In this document: positions 45,886 through 54,722 of the stretch, in pieces
How the letters are laid out: every line of letters starts with the position of its first letter
Numbering within the stretch: the stretch's first letter is position 1
DNA from: CAXBGS01 sp963975425
Lineage (GTDB): Bacteria; Planctomycetota; Planctomycetia; Pirellulales; Pirellulaceae
Assembly (NCBI GenBank): GCA_963975425.1
Contig: CAXBGS010000003.1
Coordinates: 620,001-684,000, forward strand
Reading direction: 5' to 3'
DNA length: 64,000 bases
Position numbers and translations under genes: made by a program
The notes under the pieces: model-generated
What the model was told of the DNA's origin: nothing
The model's database searches: none
Seen by the model: the letters and a program-made list of their open reading frames with translations, nothing else

Positions 45886-46707
45886 CTAGACGGCCGCGTC
45901 GGCTTCCTCGGCCAGCATTTCTTGGTTCAACGCTTCGGCATCGGGGTACGACTTGCGGATGCGATCGTAGCCGTGTTGATGCAATTCGTCGGCCAACTCG
46001 CGCCCGCCGGTTTCGACCAATCGGCCGCCCAACATCACGTGCGTGAACTGAGGCGGATTGTGGACGAGCAATTTGTCGTGGTGGGTGATGATCAGCAGCC
46101 CCATTTTTTGCTGGCCAATTTCAGCAATCGACTCGCTCGCCAACCGAACCGCATCGGCGTCCAATCCCGAGTCGGTTTCGTCCAGGATGGCGAACTTTGG
46201 CTGCAGCATTGCCAATTGCAAAATCTCGGCACGTTTCATTTCGCCGCCCGAGAACCCATCGTTGACATAGCGACGGGCAAATTCGGTATCCATCCGCAGG
46301 TGAGCCATCTTTTCTTTGAGTTCCTTGCGGAACTCGCGCATCGGAATCAGCTCTTCGCCTTCTTTTCGATCGGGACGACGAATGTTGGTCGTGGCGTGCC
46401 TCAGGAAATCAGCCATCTTCACACCGGGGATCGCCATCGGCCGCTGAAACGCCATGAAGATGCCTTCGCGGGCACGCTCATCCGGTTCCATCGCCAAGAC
46501 GTCTTTCCCGTCAAGCTCGATGCTGCCGCTGGTCACCGTGTAGCCGGGATGACCCATGATCGCCAAACCCAGCGTACTCTTGCCGCTGCCGTTGGGCCCC
46601 ATCAACGCGTGAGTCTCGCCGTGGTTGATCGTTAGATTTACGCCACGAAGAATCGGCTTGTCACCAACGGCGACGTGAAGGTCTGTGATTTTCAGTACGT
46701 GTGTCAT
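45886..46707 (-). CDS. sufC: SUF system ABC-type ATPase SufC
   Basis: A 273-residue ATPase that drives structural change in SufBD. It has Walker A GPNGSGKST at 37-45, a Q-loop region, the ABC signature FSGGEMKRAEILQL and Walker B AILDETDSGLD followed by the SufC-typical LVIDRxHY-like segment LLIITHHDKLLV. ATG at complement 46705-46707 begins MTHVLKITDLHVAVGDKPIL, the family start; an upstream frame to 46863 is not conserved. It is 88 bp downstream of the SufR-like gene. Confidence 0.97.
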   Translation of the reverse strand: MTHVLKITDLHVAVGDKPILRGVNLTINHGETHALMGPNGSGKSTLGLAIMGHPGYTVTSGSIELDGKDVLAMEPDERAREGIFMAFQRPMAIPGVKMADFLRHATTNIRRPDRKEGEELIPMREFRKELKEKMAHLRMDTEFARRYVNDGFSGGEMKRAEILQLAMLQPKFAILDETDSGLDADAVRLASESIAEIGQQKMGLLIITHHDKLLVHNPPQFTHVMLGGRLVETGGRELADELHQHGYDRIRKSYPDAEALNQEMLAEEADAAV

Positions 46708-46795
46708 TCGGGGTTGCTTAGAGTTGCAGAAAGAAAATTGCAAAATTGTGTTGAACGTTCTGTCGTGCTTCGAAGAAGCCTTTCGGGGTGTCGGC

Positions 46796-47467
46796 TTATG
46801 GATTTGGACCGACGCTGGTCGTTGAAATCGTGTCAATCGGCGAAAACTGACAGCAAGCGTCACCGTCGAGTCGGCAACTGCTCAGTTCCACCGGTTGCCC
46901 GAGCGCTTCGGACAACATCTGTTCTTCCAATCGACACATCACTCGATCGTCCGACGTGTCGGTGAGTGTGGGGTAGGGACACGAACCGATATCGAGAACC
47001 GGCAAATTACCCGCGTGCACCACTTCCGTGTTGATTTGGCGATCAGCCAACATCGATGAAAGCTGACGCATGCGGGACTCGAACGAATCGCTGCCCGCGT
47101 CGCTGACATCATCCAGCTGAGCGGCAAACTGACGCCCAAGCCTGGATGCGATCGACGAAATCAACTGTTGACGCACATTCGCGTCCTTGAGCAACAAGAT
47201 CTCGCGCCACATCGCATCCGCCAAGTCGGACGAATTCGCACCGGCACGGCGATGTCCCAGCACGGTCAACCGATATCGATACGTCGGACGCCCGCGACCG
47301 GCGACGATCTTTTCGCGATCGATCAGCCCCAAATCTAACAGCCGCTGGATGCGCTGCCGAACCGCAGTCGCGGTGACACCCAACTCCTCGATCAGCTGCT
47401 CAACGCCGACGGACTCGTTCTTCCGCATGACCCTTAACAGATCGCGGTCGACGGGCCGAGGTTCCAC
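46796..47467 (-). CDS. SufR-like winged-helix regulator
   Basis: A 223-residue regulator. The N-terminal winged-helix DNA-binding domain (residues about 8-70: DLLRVMRKNESVGVEQLIEE, then TATAVRQRIQRLLDLGLIDR) is followed by a C-terminal sensor with cysteines 163 (SCPYPT), 178 (MCRLEEQ), 198 (SSCRLDG) and 205/206 (ACCQFSP), arranged as in the SufR/COG2345 family that carries an iron-sulfur cluster and represses suf genes when clusters are sufficient. It starts at GTG 47467; there is no in-frame ATG upstream of it. It is the first gene of the suf run. Confidence 0.82.
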   Translation of the reverse strand: MEPRPVDRDLLRVMRKNESVGVEQLIEELGVTATAVRQRIQRLLDLGLIDREKIVAGRGRPTYRYRLTVLGHRRAGANSSDLADAMWREILLLKDANVRQQLISSIASRLGRQFAAQLDDVSDAGSDSFESRMRQLSSMLADRQINTEVVHAGNLPVLDIGSCPYPTLTDTSDDRVMCRLEEQMLSEALGQPVELSSCRLDGDACCQFSPIDTISTTSVGPNP

Positions 47468-47547
47468 CGGCCAGTGGTCGACTTGTCGATGCTCGACCTG
47501 TCGAAGTTCGGCGGCTTGCGATTGCTGATTACTAATGGGATTTATCG

Positions 47548-47560
47548 ATTACGAGGTAAT
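47548..47560. promoter_or_regulatory. Candidate operator upstream of the SufR-like gene
   Basis: ATTAC-GAG-GTAAT, a 5-3-5 palindrome, extended as C.ATTAC...GTAAT.G by one mismatch. It lies 81 bp upstream of the GTG start of the SufR-like gene. ATTACTAAT occurs 18 bp away. The site is consistent with autoregulation by a dimeric winged-helix protein; that is inference. Confidence 0.35.
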
Positions 47561-47672
47561 TGAACTGGTGCGCCCCGCTTGGCAAAACCACAAGCTTGTC
47601 GGATAAACCCGCTTGCTAGCCTGACAAGCCACATGGCGACGGCGGCGAACGGCTCGGCATATCCAAGGCGCT

Positions 47673-47746
47673 GCGTTTGTTCGCTAGGCCTCGCGTTTGT
47701 TCGCTAGGCTGTTCGCTAGGCTGTTCGCGTTTGTTCGCTAGGCTGG
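47673..47746. repeat. Tandem repeat built on TTCGCTAGGC
   Basis: GCGTTTGTTCGCTAGGC appears at 47673 and again 20 bp later, followed by TGTTCGCTAGGC copies spaced about 12 and 21 bp apart. Four copies of TTCGCTAGGC in total. Confidence 0.85.
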
Positions 47747-48124
47747 GCGTGCGTTGCCAAGCTTCGCATTGCCACTGACACATCTATCGAAAAGACCCGT
47801 CAACGGTGATTCAAATCGCCAACGGTTCGTCAGAATGCGGTGTGGTCGCAAGTCCTGCCAAGCGACTTGGCCGAAACGAATCATTGCTCAACAGGTAACT
47901 ATTGCCAAAGAAGTCTTTTTTGACAAGCGTCGTTGTCAAAAACAATCGCTGGCAGGCACGGCACCGGCTCGCAAGGGAAACATCGACGCCAATGACACCC
48001 AAGGAAAGGCTTCGAAAGCGTTGATTTGCCGGAATCGGCCCCCTCACGGGCAACCGGCTGGCTTGATACGATTTCGTGCCCGTTTGAGAAACATGTTCGT
48101 TCCTTTCGACTCTTAGAATTCTCC

Positions 48125-49228
48125 ATGAAAGCCGTCGCGGTCACTCCTGGCACCCCCAACAGTGTCCATCTCACCGAAATTGCCAAGCCCGACCTTTCGG
48201 AAATCGCCGGGGGCATGGGCGTCCTGGTCAAGGTCCTGAAAGTCGGTGTCGATGCCACCGATCGCGAGATCAACGATGCGTTGTATGGAAATGCGCCCAA
48301 AGGCGACGACTTCTTGGTCATCGGGCACGAGTCCTTTGGAATCGTCGAGGCGGTTGGCGAGAACGTCAAACGTGTCAAACCCGGCGACTACGTGACCGCG
48401 ACCGTCCGTCGCCCAGGTGGATCGATCTATGACCTGATCGGTACCAACGACATGACCAGCGAAGAGGAATACTACGAACGTGGCATCAACCTGCGTCACG
48501 GTTTTCTGACGGAGTACTTTGTCGACGAAGAAGAATATATCGTCCGCGTTCCCGAAGGCTTGAAGCACCTGCACGTCTTGCAGGAGCCGATGAGCTGCGC
48601 CGCCAAGGCTGTCTTCCAAGCCTTCGAAGCCCAGCAGCGAATGAAGGTCTGGCGTCCACAACTGGCCTTTGTCTTAGGTGCCGGACAAATCGGGCTGCTG
48701 ACGACGCTGGTTCTGAAACTTCGCGGACTCGAAGTTTACACGTTGGCGCGCGGCGAAGAGCCCAACCTGAAAAGCGAAATCGTCAGTGGCATGGAAGCGA
48801 GTTACGTTAGCACGCGTGAGACATCCATGAAGGATCTTGTCGGCCGTGTGGGAAAACCGGATCTGATTGTCGACGCGACCGGCAGCAGTCGGCTGGCGTT
48901 CGAAGCCATGCAGCACGTCGGACACAACGGCGTTGTGGTCTGGACGGGCATCACCGGCGGTGACAACAAAGTCGAAGTGCCGTCAGACAACATCAACCTG
49001 GAATGGGTACTGGGTAACAAGCTGCTATTGGGCAGTGTGAACGCCAACCGCACTCACTTCGAAATGGGCATTCGCGACTTGGCATTGGGCGACATGATGT
49101 ATCCCGGTGTGCTTGAAAAAATCTTAACTCACCCGGTCGACGGACTGGACGACTACGCCGAAATGATGCGACTGCTGGTCGAAGACAAAGACGCCTTGAA
49201 AGTATTCGTGAACGTCGCTGACGAATAA
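48125..49228 (+). CDS. Archaeal-type glucose 1-dehydrogenase (MDR family)
   Basis: A 367-residue medium-chain zinc dehydrogenase, close in length to the Sulfolobus and haloarchaeal glucose dehydrogenases (about 360). The region KVLKVGVDATDREINDALYG with GDDFLVIGHESFG supplies the catalytic-zinc Asp and His-Glu pair. The segment corresponding to the structural-zinc lobe lacks Cys, as in haloarchaeal enzymes. The Rossmann loop is VLGAGQIGLLT. It oxidises glucose (or a related aldose) to the lactone with NAD(P). ATG at 48125; the frame is open from 48026. Substrate choice is inferred. Confidence 0.88.
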   Translation: MKAVAVTPGTPNSVHLTEIAKPDLSEIAGGMGVLVKVLKVGVDATDREINDALYGNAPKGDDFLVIGHESFGIVEAVGENVKRVKPGDYVTATVRRPGGSIYDLIGTNDMTSEEEYYERGINLRHGFLTEYFVDEEEYIVRVPEGLKHLHVLQEPMSCAAKAVFQAFEAQQRMKVWRPQLAFVLGAGQIGLLTTLVLKLRGLEVYTLARGEEPNLKSEIVSGMEASYVSTRETSMKDLVGRVGKPDLIVDATGSSRLAFEAMQHVGHNGVVVWTGITGGDNKVEVPSDNINLEWVLGNKLLLGSVNANRTHFEMGIRDLALGDMMYPGVLEKILTHPVDGLDDYAEMMRLLVEDKDALKVFVNVADE

Positions 49229-49250
49229 TCGCCGAAGAGTCCTTTCGGAG

Positions 49251-49295
49251 AAATAGCCGCTGAGCAATAAGCCGCTGAGCAATAAGCGGCTAGCC
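49251..49295. repeat. Tandem repeat, period 15, three copies
   Basis: AGCCGCTGAGCAATA recurs as AGCCGCTGAGCAATA and then AGCGGCTAGCC. It lies between the glucose dehydrogenase stop and the terminator. Confidence 0.85.
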
Positions 49296-49350
49296 GTCTG
49301 CGGCACCGAGAGACGATCTCGTACCGAGCCAAATGCGCGACTCGCGCATC

Positions 49351-49385
49351 AAAAAAGCCCGCCGATACATTCGGCGGGCTTTTCT
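49351..49385. terminator. Bidirectional terminator between convergent genes
   Basis: AGCCCGCCGA (49356-49365) and TCGGCGGGCT (49371-49380) pair over ten bases. TTTT follows on the plus strand and TTTTTT on the minus strand, so it can serve both the glucose dehydrogenase and the Gfo/Idh/MocA gene. Confidence 0.93.
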
Positions 49386-49427
49386 CAGTCGATTCCGTTT
49401 TTTAACGATGAATCAGGACCGGCACGA

Positions 49428-50897
49428 TTAACTTCGTGCGGGGTCCTTGCCGTCGACCCACGGGCCGGCTTCTTTCATGTAGTCAGGTTCGACCAGTTTG
49501 CTGCCGAATTCCCCGGCACGCCAACCGGGAATGTGACGCGGTTCGGCGCGAGCTTCTGAAAGTTTTTCCCACTGCTTGGCCCAACCCGGATCCTTGGTGC
49601 TGATCGTGCGATTCTCTTTATCGATGAAGTAGACTTCGCCATTTCGATAGCTCTGAGCCCCCAGAATCACGACGGCGATCGCTGCGGCACCCAAGTCTGG
49701 TGGGTTGTTGCACATCATTGGCTCATTCGCTTCCATCGCGTCTAGCCAGTTGCTGAAGTGTGCCTTGGTGGTGTCCTTGACCGGTTCGGTGGTGATCCGT
49801 TCGTCCACGTATCCGCGAACGTGCGTGACTTGTGGCCGTTCGGCAACAAAATCGAAGCCGTCAAAACCTTCGCCGTTTCCGAACTTAAAGGTACCAAAGT
49901 GGCCACGGATCAATTGGTTGATGCGTGACTCTTGGTTGCACATCGTTGCCGTGATCAGTCCTTCGACGCCTTCGTCAAAGTCGGCGACCACGGTCGCAAC
50001 GTCTGGAACGTCACGGCCGTCATATTCCAAGAAAATCCCGCCCGCACCGACAACGCGGCGAGGCAAACGCAGCCCGGTGCCTTTGAGCATCGACGTGGTT
50101 CGGTGCACAAACAGGTCGGTAAACATACCGCTGCCGAACGGCCAGAACCGACGCCACTGGGCGTAGACTTCGCGGTCAAAGGGAAGCTCTGGTGCCAAGT
50201 CCTCGTTCTTCCCGAGCCAACGCGTCCAGTCGATACTCTTGGGCGTCATCGCTTTATCAAGCTTGTAGTAACGCCATTGCCCGAGGTCACTATTGCGGAA
50301 GTACTCGGTTTGAAAGCCGAGGACTTTGCCGAGCTTGCCGTCTTGCAGCATCTCGCGAACTTCGTCCCAAACATTCAAGCTGGTCGACTGCACGCCGACC
50401 TGCATCACCTTGCCGGTTTCTTTCCAGGTCTTTTCGACATCGAAGGCCTCTTCGACGGTTTTCGTCATCGGCTTTTCGCAGTAGACGTTCAGCCCCGCCT
50501 TTAGCGAGTCCACCGTTTGTTTATGGTGCCAGTGATCGGGCGTTCCGATACAGACGGCGTCGAGGTTCTCTTTTTCGAACATCTCGTTGTAATCAACGTA
50601 GCGTCCCGGATCGGTACCGGTTTTATCTTTGATGTAGTCGGCGACTTTGTTGCGCTGAACTTCATAGACTTCCGCCACGCCGACCAATTCAATCTTGCGG
50701 CCTTCGCCGTGAAGATCACAAAGCTTTTTCACGTGAGCGCCGAAACCTCGACCGCCGGGACCGATGAAACCGATTCGCAAACGTTCGTTCGAACCAGAGG
50801 CGGCCTTCGCGCCGCGAGCCGACAATCCGGCAACCGATGCCGCGGCTGTCGCCTTGGCAGAAGACTTCAAGAAATCACGTCGAGATTCGTTAGGCAT
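49428..50897 (-). CDS. Gfo/Idh/MocA family oxidoreductase, Tat-exported
   Basis: A 489-residue oxidoreductase. ATG at 50897 gives MPNESRRDFLKSSAKATA, a twin-arginine signal with motif SRRDFLK. The Rossmann part includes RIGFIGPGGRGFGAHV, then VGVAEVYEVQRNKVADYI, and the Gfo/Idh/MocA signature CIGTPDHWH and YCEKPMTKTVEEA, whose EKP lysine is a conserved active-site residue. The C-terminal half is a beta-sheet substrate domain. These proteins oxidise sugars or inositols with NAD(P); exported versions are abundant in planctomycetes, and the substrate is unknown. Terminator downstream. Confidence 0.92.
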   Translation of the reverse strand: MPNESRRDFLKSSAKATAAASVAGLSARGAKAASGSNERLRIGFIGPGGRGFGAHVKKLCDLHGEGRKIELVGVAEVYEVQRNKVADYIKDKTGTDPGRYVDYNEMFEKENLDAVCIGTPDHWHHKQTVDSLKAGLNVYCEKPMTKTVEEAFDVEKTWKETGKVMQVGVQSTSLNVWDEVREMLQDGKLGKVLGFQTEYFRNSDLGQWRYYKLDKAMTPKSIDWTRWLGKNEDLAPELPFDREVYAQWRRFWPFGSGMFTDLFVHRTTSMLKGTGLRLPRRVVGAGGIFLEYDGRDVPDVATVVADFDEGVEGLITATMCNQESRINQLIRGHFGTFKFGNGEGFDGFDFVAERPQVTHVRGYVDERITTEPVKDTTKAHFSNWLDAMEANEPMMCNNPPDLGAAAIAVVILGAQSYRNGEVYFIDKENRTISTKDPGWAKQWEKLSEARAEPRHIPGWRAGEFGSKLVEPDYMKEAGPWVDGKDPARS

Positions 50898-51141
50898 GTT
50901 CACTTATCCGATCGGGTGAGTGGGTAGGAGGGACCGCGGTTGCGGATCAAACAGAATAACGCGTTGCTTTGCCTGCGGCAAACGGCAGACGTGACCGGCG
51001 GACCGCATCGAGCCAACCGCCCAAAGTCTGCATCGTATGACCGGTCACAACAACACGTGGCGACGATGAGCTGGACCAACGGTCGTTTCCATCGAAATCG
51101 ATGATCTCCATCGCAACCAATGATCACGGCCACCGACTCGT

Positions 51142-51501
51142 CTAGTTAACTTCGTCGTAAACGATCGCCCCGTCGATCCAAACCCGAAAGCGACGCATCA
51201 TCAGTCCGCGCGTAAAACCGATCTCGATCCGCGCGACCGGCTGCGAGGCATCAATGGCCGCTGGCACGCGAAATTCGGCTCGCGGACGAATGGTCAGCCA
51301 ACTGATTTGTCGCCATGCCGAGTAGGAATCGAATTTAATCCGCTGGACAAACCACCGGCCGTTGTAGGTCAAACGACATCGGTACGGCCGGTCGAGCTCG
51401 ATCACGCGATATAGGAAACCGCCGCGAATTCGCCTCGCATGGTCGCCGAAAACGCCACGTTCATCGATTTGACTGGTGGTGACGGCGAAGGGATTGCTCA
51501 T
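51142..51501 (-). CDS. Small soluble protein of unknown function
   Basis: A 119-residue protein from the ATG at complement 51499-51501 (a start at 51513 adds four). The sequence is rich in Arg and aromatic residues and beta-like: ARRIRGGFLYRVIELDRPYR, LTYNGRWFVQRIKFDSYSAW, PVARIEIGFTRGLMMRRFRV, ending WIDGAIVYDEVN. The spread of such residues and the good codon structure make it likely real. No family is recognised. It is divergent from the Gly/Cys-rich secreted protein. Confidence 0.7.
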   Translation of the reverse strand: MSNPFAVTTSQIDERGVFGDHARRIRGGFLYRVIELDRPYRCRLTYNGRWFVQRIKFDSYSAWRQISWLTIRPRAEFRVPAAIDASQPVARIEIGFTRGLMMRRFRVWIDGAIVYDEVN

Positions 51502-51875
51502 GATTGAACCCAATATATCGGAACCAATGCGGGTCGAACGAGTCAGAGCTATCGCTCAACGGACTGCCATCGGCCGTCGACTGTCTATCACAGTATGCGG
51601 ACACGAGAAGGGATTGGTTCGAATCAGCCACAATTCCCGATCGGACGTGACCGGGCGAGAATCACCCGAAACGGCTGGTTTGACACCAAATTGACGCCGC
51701 AAGAGGCTTGCAAATTGAAGACGCGAGTCTCAGTTGTCAGGAATCCGCAAACTTTAACAACTAACCCGTTGAATAGGCATGTTGCTTTGCCTAGTATCGA
51801 TACCAATCGGATTGCCTATTTTCACAGATTGGCGTCTGTCGTAGCGCACCGAATTTACCGTCTGAGGTCCCATCC
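51502..51875. other. Divergent spacer of 374 bp, no gene recognised
   Basis: Between the small soluble protein gene (minus) and the Gly/Cys-rich secreted protein (plus). It holds AT-rich tracts near 51740-51800 that could carry the promoter of the plus-strand gene. Frames here lack sensible protein character. Confidence 0.5.
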
Positions 51876-53171
51876 ATGAGCCGTATGCTGCACATCCTTC
51901 CACTTCTGATCGCGGGGCTTGTCTTTGTCCCCAACGCGTCCGCTGAGCAAGAGAACAATCATTTAATCGTCAATCAGTGGATCCATCCTGCCGCCGACGG
52001 AACGTTGGTCGGTCGGGTTGTGATCCCATCGGGCAACGGCTCGGTCGAAGCGGTTGCAAACGCCAGCGTCGCCATGCTTAGCCGGGACGGCGAAGTCATT
52101 CGCCCCGAAGCAAAAACGAACGCCAAGGGCGCGTTTCTGATGAAGGGTGTCAAGCCTGGCGTGTACGCTCTGATGGCTCGGGCGGACAACGTCTTCGCTT
52201 GCTGTGCGATGCACATCCTTGATGACGCGACCGCAGCCGGTAACGAATTCCCATCCGAAGCAGAGATCGCCGCGGCGAAAGTCGATTACACGATGGTCAA
52301 CACGGCCATGATCCGGTACCTGCCACCCAAGTTTCGCGACAGCAACGTCTCGATCAACTCCGCCAGAATCGGTTCGCTGGCCAATCGCGTTTGCGGTCAG
52401 GACCTGTTCCGTGTCGCACAGACCGCTGGCGGCATGAAAGGTCAGTTGCACCAGGCCGGGGCACGTGGCGCCGAGCTTGACAGCGCTCAGATGACGAACG
52501 TGTTTGTCATCAAGGATGGCCTGGAAGTCGGACGTGCAATCACCGACGAGCAAGGCAACTTTGAAATCGAAACACTGGAACCCGGCGAATACTCGTTGCT
52601 GGCCGTCGGCCCTGATGGACTGGGCTTGGTCGGGTTCGAACTGGTCGATCCCACCGTGGCTGCGCAAGCGGCCAACGCGTTTAGCAATGGTGACGAAACA
52701 TTGGTCGCACGCTTGGGTGGATGTTGCTGCAATCGGTTCGCGATGCAAGTCGCACCGATGCCCGAAGTCATCAACGTGGTCGAAGACGTTGTCATTTCCG
52801 AAACGCCTGTTGATTCCGTTTGTGGCGGATGCGGCGAAGCGATTGGAACATGCGGCTGCGAAGCTCCTGTTGATCCTTGTGCCTGCGGAAGTTCACTCGC
52901 TGGTGACGGCGTCATCTTGGACGAGTTCGGCATGCCCATCGCCGGCGGCGGTTATGTGCCAGGCGGCGGAGGCGGGTTCTCCGGCGGTGGCGGTGGATTC
53001 TACGGTGGCGGCGGTGGAGGCGGAGGCTTCATCGGTGGCGGCGGCGGACTCGGCGGATTGGCCGGACTCGCAGGAACCATTGGCGTGATCGCGGCAACGA
53101 CGTCCGACGACAGTAACCCAACCGTCATCCCGGTTCCGACACCGCCATCGAACGCGGTTCCGGCAAACTAG
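51876..53171 (+). CDS. Secreted Gly/Cys-rich protein with carboxypeptidase-regulatory-like modules
   Basis: A 431-residue exported protein. Signal peptide 1-24 (ends ASA). Two beta-sandwich modules similar to CarboxypepD-regulatory folds: residues about 38-110 (TLVGRVVIPSGNGSVEAVAN, FLMKGVKPGVYALMARADNV) and about 205-255 (DGLEVGRAITDEQGNFEIET, EPGEYSLLAVGPDGLGLVGF). Then a Cys-rich part (GGCCCNRF, VCGGCGEAIGTCGCE, CACG) and a long Gly-rich run (GGGGGFSGGGGGFYGGGGG) ending in a Pro/Thr tail. The function is not clear; structural or surface roles are plausible. A strong terminator follows. Confidence 0.82.
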   Translation: MSRMLHILPLLIAGLVFVPNASAEQENNHLIVNQWIHPAADGTLVGRVVIPSGNGSVEAVANASVAMLSRDGEVIRPEAKTNAKGAFLMKGVKPGVYALMARADNVFACCAMHILDDATAAGNEFPSEAEIAAAKVDYTMVNTAMIRYLPPKFRDSNVSINSARIGSLANRVCGQDLFRVAQTAGGMKGQLHQAGARGAELDSAQMTNVFVIKDGLEVGRAITDEQGNFEIETLEPGEYSLLAVGPDGLGLVGFELVDPTVAAQAANAFSNGDETLVARLGGCCCNRFAMQVAPMPEVINVVEDVVISETPVDSVCGGCGEAIGTCGCEAPVDPCACGSSLAGDGVILDEFGMPIAGGGYVPGGGGGFSGGGGGFYGGGGGGGGFIGGGGGLGGLAGLAGTIGVIAATTSDDSNPTVIPVPTPPSNAVPAN

Positions 53172-53222
53172 CTGACACCAAGCACAGACGCCAATGCGGC
53201 TCGTTCCGCAGACAGTTCAATC

Positions 53223-53252
53223 AAGGCCGTGGTATTTGCCACGGCCTTTTTT
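53223..53252 (+). terminator. Rho-independent terminator
   Basis: AAGGCCGTGG (53223-53232) and CCACGGCCTT (53239-53248) pair around TATTTG, followed by TTTTTT. It is 52 bp after the stop of the Gly/Cys-rich protein. Confidence 0.93.
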
Positions 53253-53504
53253 CGTCAGTCTTGCGAGGGTGACCAGGCAAGCCGTCTTTCAATTCGCTGC
53301 AGCAGATTTCCGCCGCGAACAAAAGTTACGGCGTCAGCCCCCGGCCACAGATGGGTTGCTTTGTCGCAATCTTCAATCAGCGATTTTCGATCAAACGAGC
53401 GTCGCGACAAATCCGCGGCGGCCTTTTTCGCGTTTTGACTCGACGCTACCCTATAGTCAGTTTCCGACGCGTTCATGCTTCGAACATCGCTGCGTTCGTC
53501 CCAT

Positions 53505-53540
53505 TATATTTGTGTCCGCAACTATATTTGTGTCCGCAAC
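53505..53540. repeat. Exact tandem duplication of 18 bp
   Basis: TATATTTGTGTCCGCAAC occurs twice in a row with no mismatch, just upstream of the LuxE-like gene. Its AT-rich start sits within the probable promoter region. Confidence 0.9.
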
Positions 53541-53588
53541 GATCGCGTTCCCGCCCCCCGCTTACGCCCCAGTATCTAGAGCCCAATC

Positions 53589-54722
53589 ATGAGTAGTGTT
53601 GACAGTCCGCTCACCGAAGAGATCGCGAAAAAGGCTTCCGAGGCACGCGAGCGACTCGACGAACACACAGTGAAGACGGTTCATTGGCACTTCAGCGAGG
53701 AAACGGGCAGCCCGTTCTGGCTGGAAAAGAAAAAGGAACTGAAATTCGATCCGCTGACCGAGGTCAAGTCGTTTGACGATCTGAAAAAGTTTCCTCTGTT
53801 CGAAGACGATTGGTTACGTGGCGGACCAATCAGCCGATGGGTTCCCAAAGGCCACGCGGGCAAGCCCGTCTACGTGTTCGAAACCGGTGGAACCACAGGT
53901 GTGCCGAAAAGCCGCATGGTGATCGAGGATCACTGGAAAGATTACGAACTGTTCAGCGACACTCTGCCAGACGAACATTTCCCGCGCGGTTCAAACTGGT
54001 TGATGTTGGGTCCAAGCGGTCCGCGTCGGCTCCGGTTGGCGGTGGAACATCTGGCACAACACCGCGGTGGCATCTGTTTCTGCATCGACCTGGATCCCCG
54101 CTGGGTGGTCAAGGTCATCAAGAAAGGATGGATGGAACACCTCGAGGAATACAAGAAACACTGCATCGACCAAGCGGTAACCGTACTGACGTCTGGGCAT
54201 GACGTGAAGTGCATGTTCGCCACACCGAAACTGCTCGAAGGTCTCGGCGAGGCGCTTGAGGAGCGTGGCACCAGCCTACAAGAGATCGGCATCAAAGGGA
54301 TCTTCTCTGGCGGCACCGAGTTCACGCCGCAGTGGACACGGTTCTGTGTCGAAGAGATGCTGGGCGGTCCGGTCGAAGAAGGCGGCGTCTACATGACGCC
54401 AACTTACGGAAATACGCTGATGGGGCTAGCGTGCAGCAAGCCGATCAGTGCCGCGGATGGATACAAAATCAGTTACTACGCGCCCCAGCCGCGAGCGGTC
54501 ACCGAAGTCGTCCAGTTTGATGATTACAATCAACCAGTCGGCTATGGTGAAACAGGCCGGGTCAAACTGTACACGCTAACGGATGAGTTCTTCGTTCCCG
54601 GATTCATGGAACGCGACGAAGGTGAACGTGAACCTCCATTCGACCTGTATCCTTGGGAAGGCGTCAGTGGCGTGCGACCGTTCCACGAACTCGCTAGCGC
54701 CACGACCGTAGGCGTTTACTAA
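53589..54722 (+). CDS. LuxE/PaaK-like adenylate-forming enzyme
   Basis: A 377-residue protein of the acyl-protein synthetase/phenylacetate-CoA-ligase-like group. The ATP-binding loop is FETGGTTGVPKSRMV. Also seen: GPSGPRRLRLAVEHLAQHRG, FATPKLLEGLG, KGIFSGGTEFTPQWTRFCVE and TPTYGNTLMGLACSKP (the usual adenosine-binding region). It should activate a carboxylate as an acyl-adenylate; the acid is unknown. ATG at 53589. A reductase gene of the aldehyde-dehydrogenase fold follows 210 bp later on the same strand. Confidence 0.85.
   Translation: MSSVDSPLTEEIAKKASEARERLDEHTVKTVHWHFSEETGSPFWLEKKKELKFDPLTEVKSFDDLKKFPLFEDDWLRGGPISRWVPKGHAGKPVYVFETGGTTGVPKSRMVIEDHWKDYELFSDTLPDEHFPRGSNWLMLGPSGPRRLRLAVEHLAQHRGGICFCIDLDPRWVVKVIKKGWMEHLEEYKKHCIDQAVTVLTSGHDVKCMFATPKLLEGLGEALEERGTSLQEIGIKGIFSGGTEFTPQWTRFCVEEMLGGPVEEGGVYMTPTYGNTLMGLACSKPISAADGYKISYYAPQPRAVTEVVQFDDYNQPVGYGETGRVKLYTLTDEFFVPGFMERDEGEREPPFDLYPWEGVSGVRPFHELASATTVGVY

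Larger units (their letters stand above)
47468..48124. other. Divergent spacer of 657 bp with a palindrome and a tandem array
   Basis: Between the SufR-like gene (minus) and the glucose dehydrogenase gene (plus). It holds the palindrome at 47548-47560 and the repeat array at 47673-47746. The plus-strand frame at 47754-48116 reads as low-quality protein. Promoters for both directions should lie here. Confidence 0.6.

Noticed and set aside
47754..48116. 120-codon plus-strand frame between the SufR-like gene and the glucose dehydrogenase gene
   Set aside because: The translation is Arg/Gln/Asn-rich and has no domain sign; it overlaps the true upstream region of the dehydrogenase gene.
50900..51133. 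77-codon minus-strand frame between the Gfo/Idh/MocA gene and the small soluble protein
   Set aside because: It overlaps the spacer, has poor codon character and an odd Cys-rich start, with no matching pattern.
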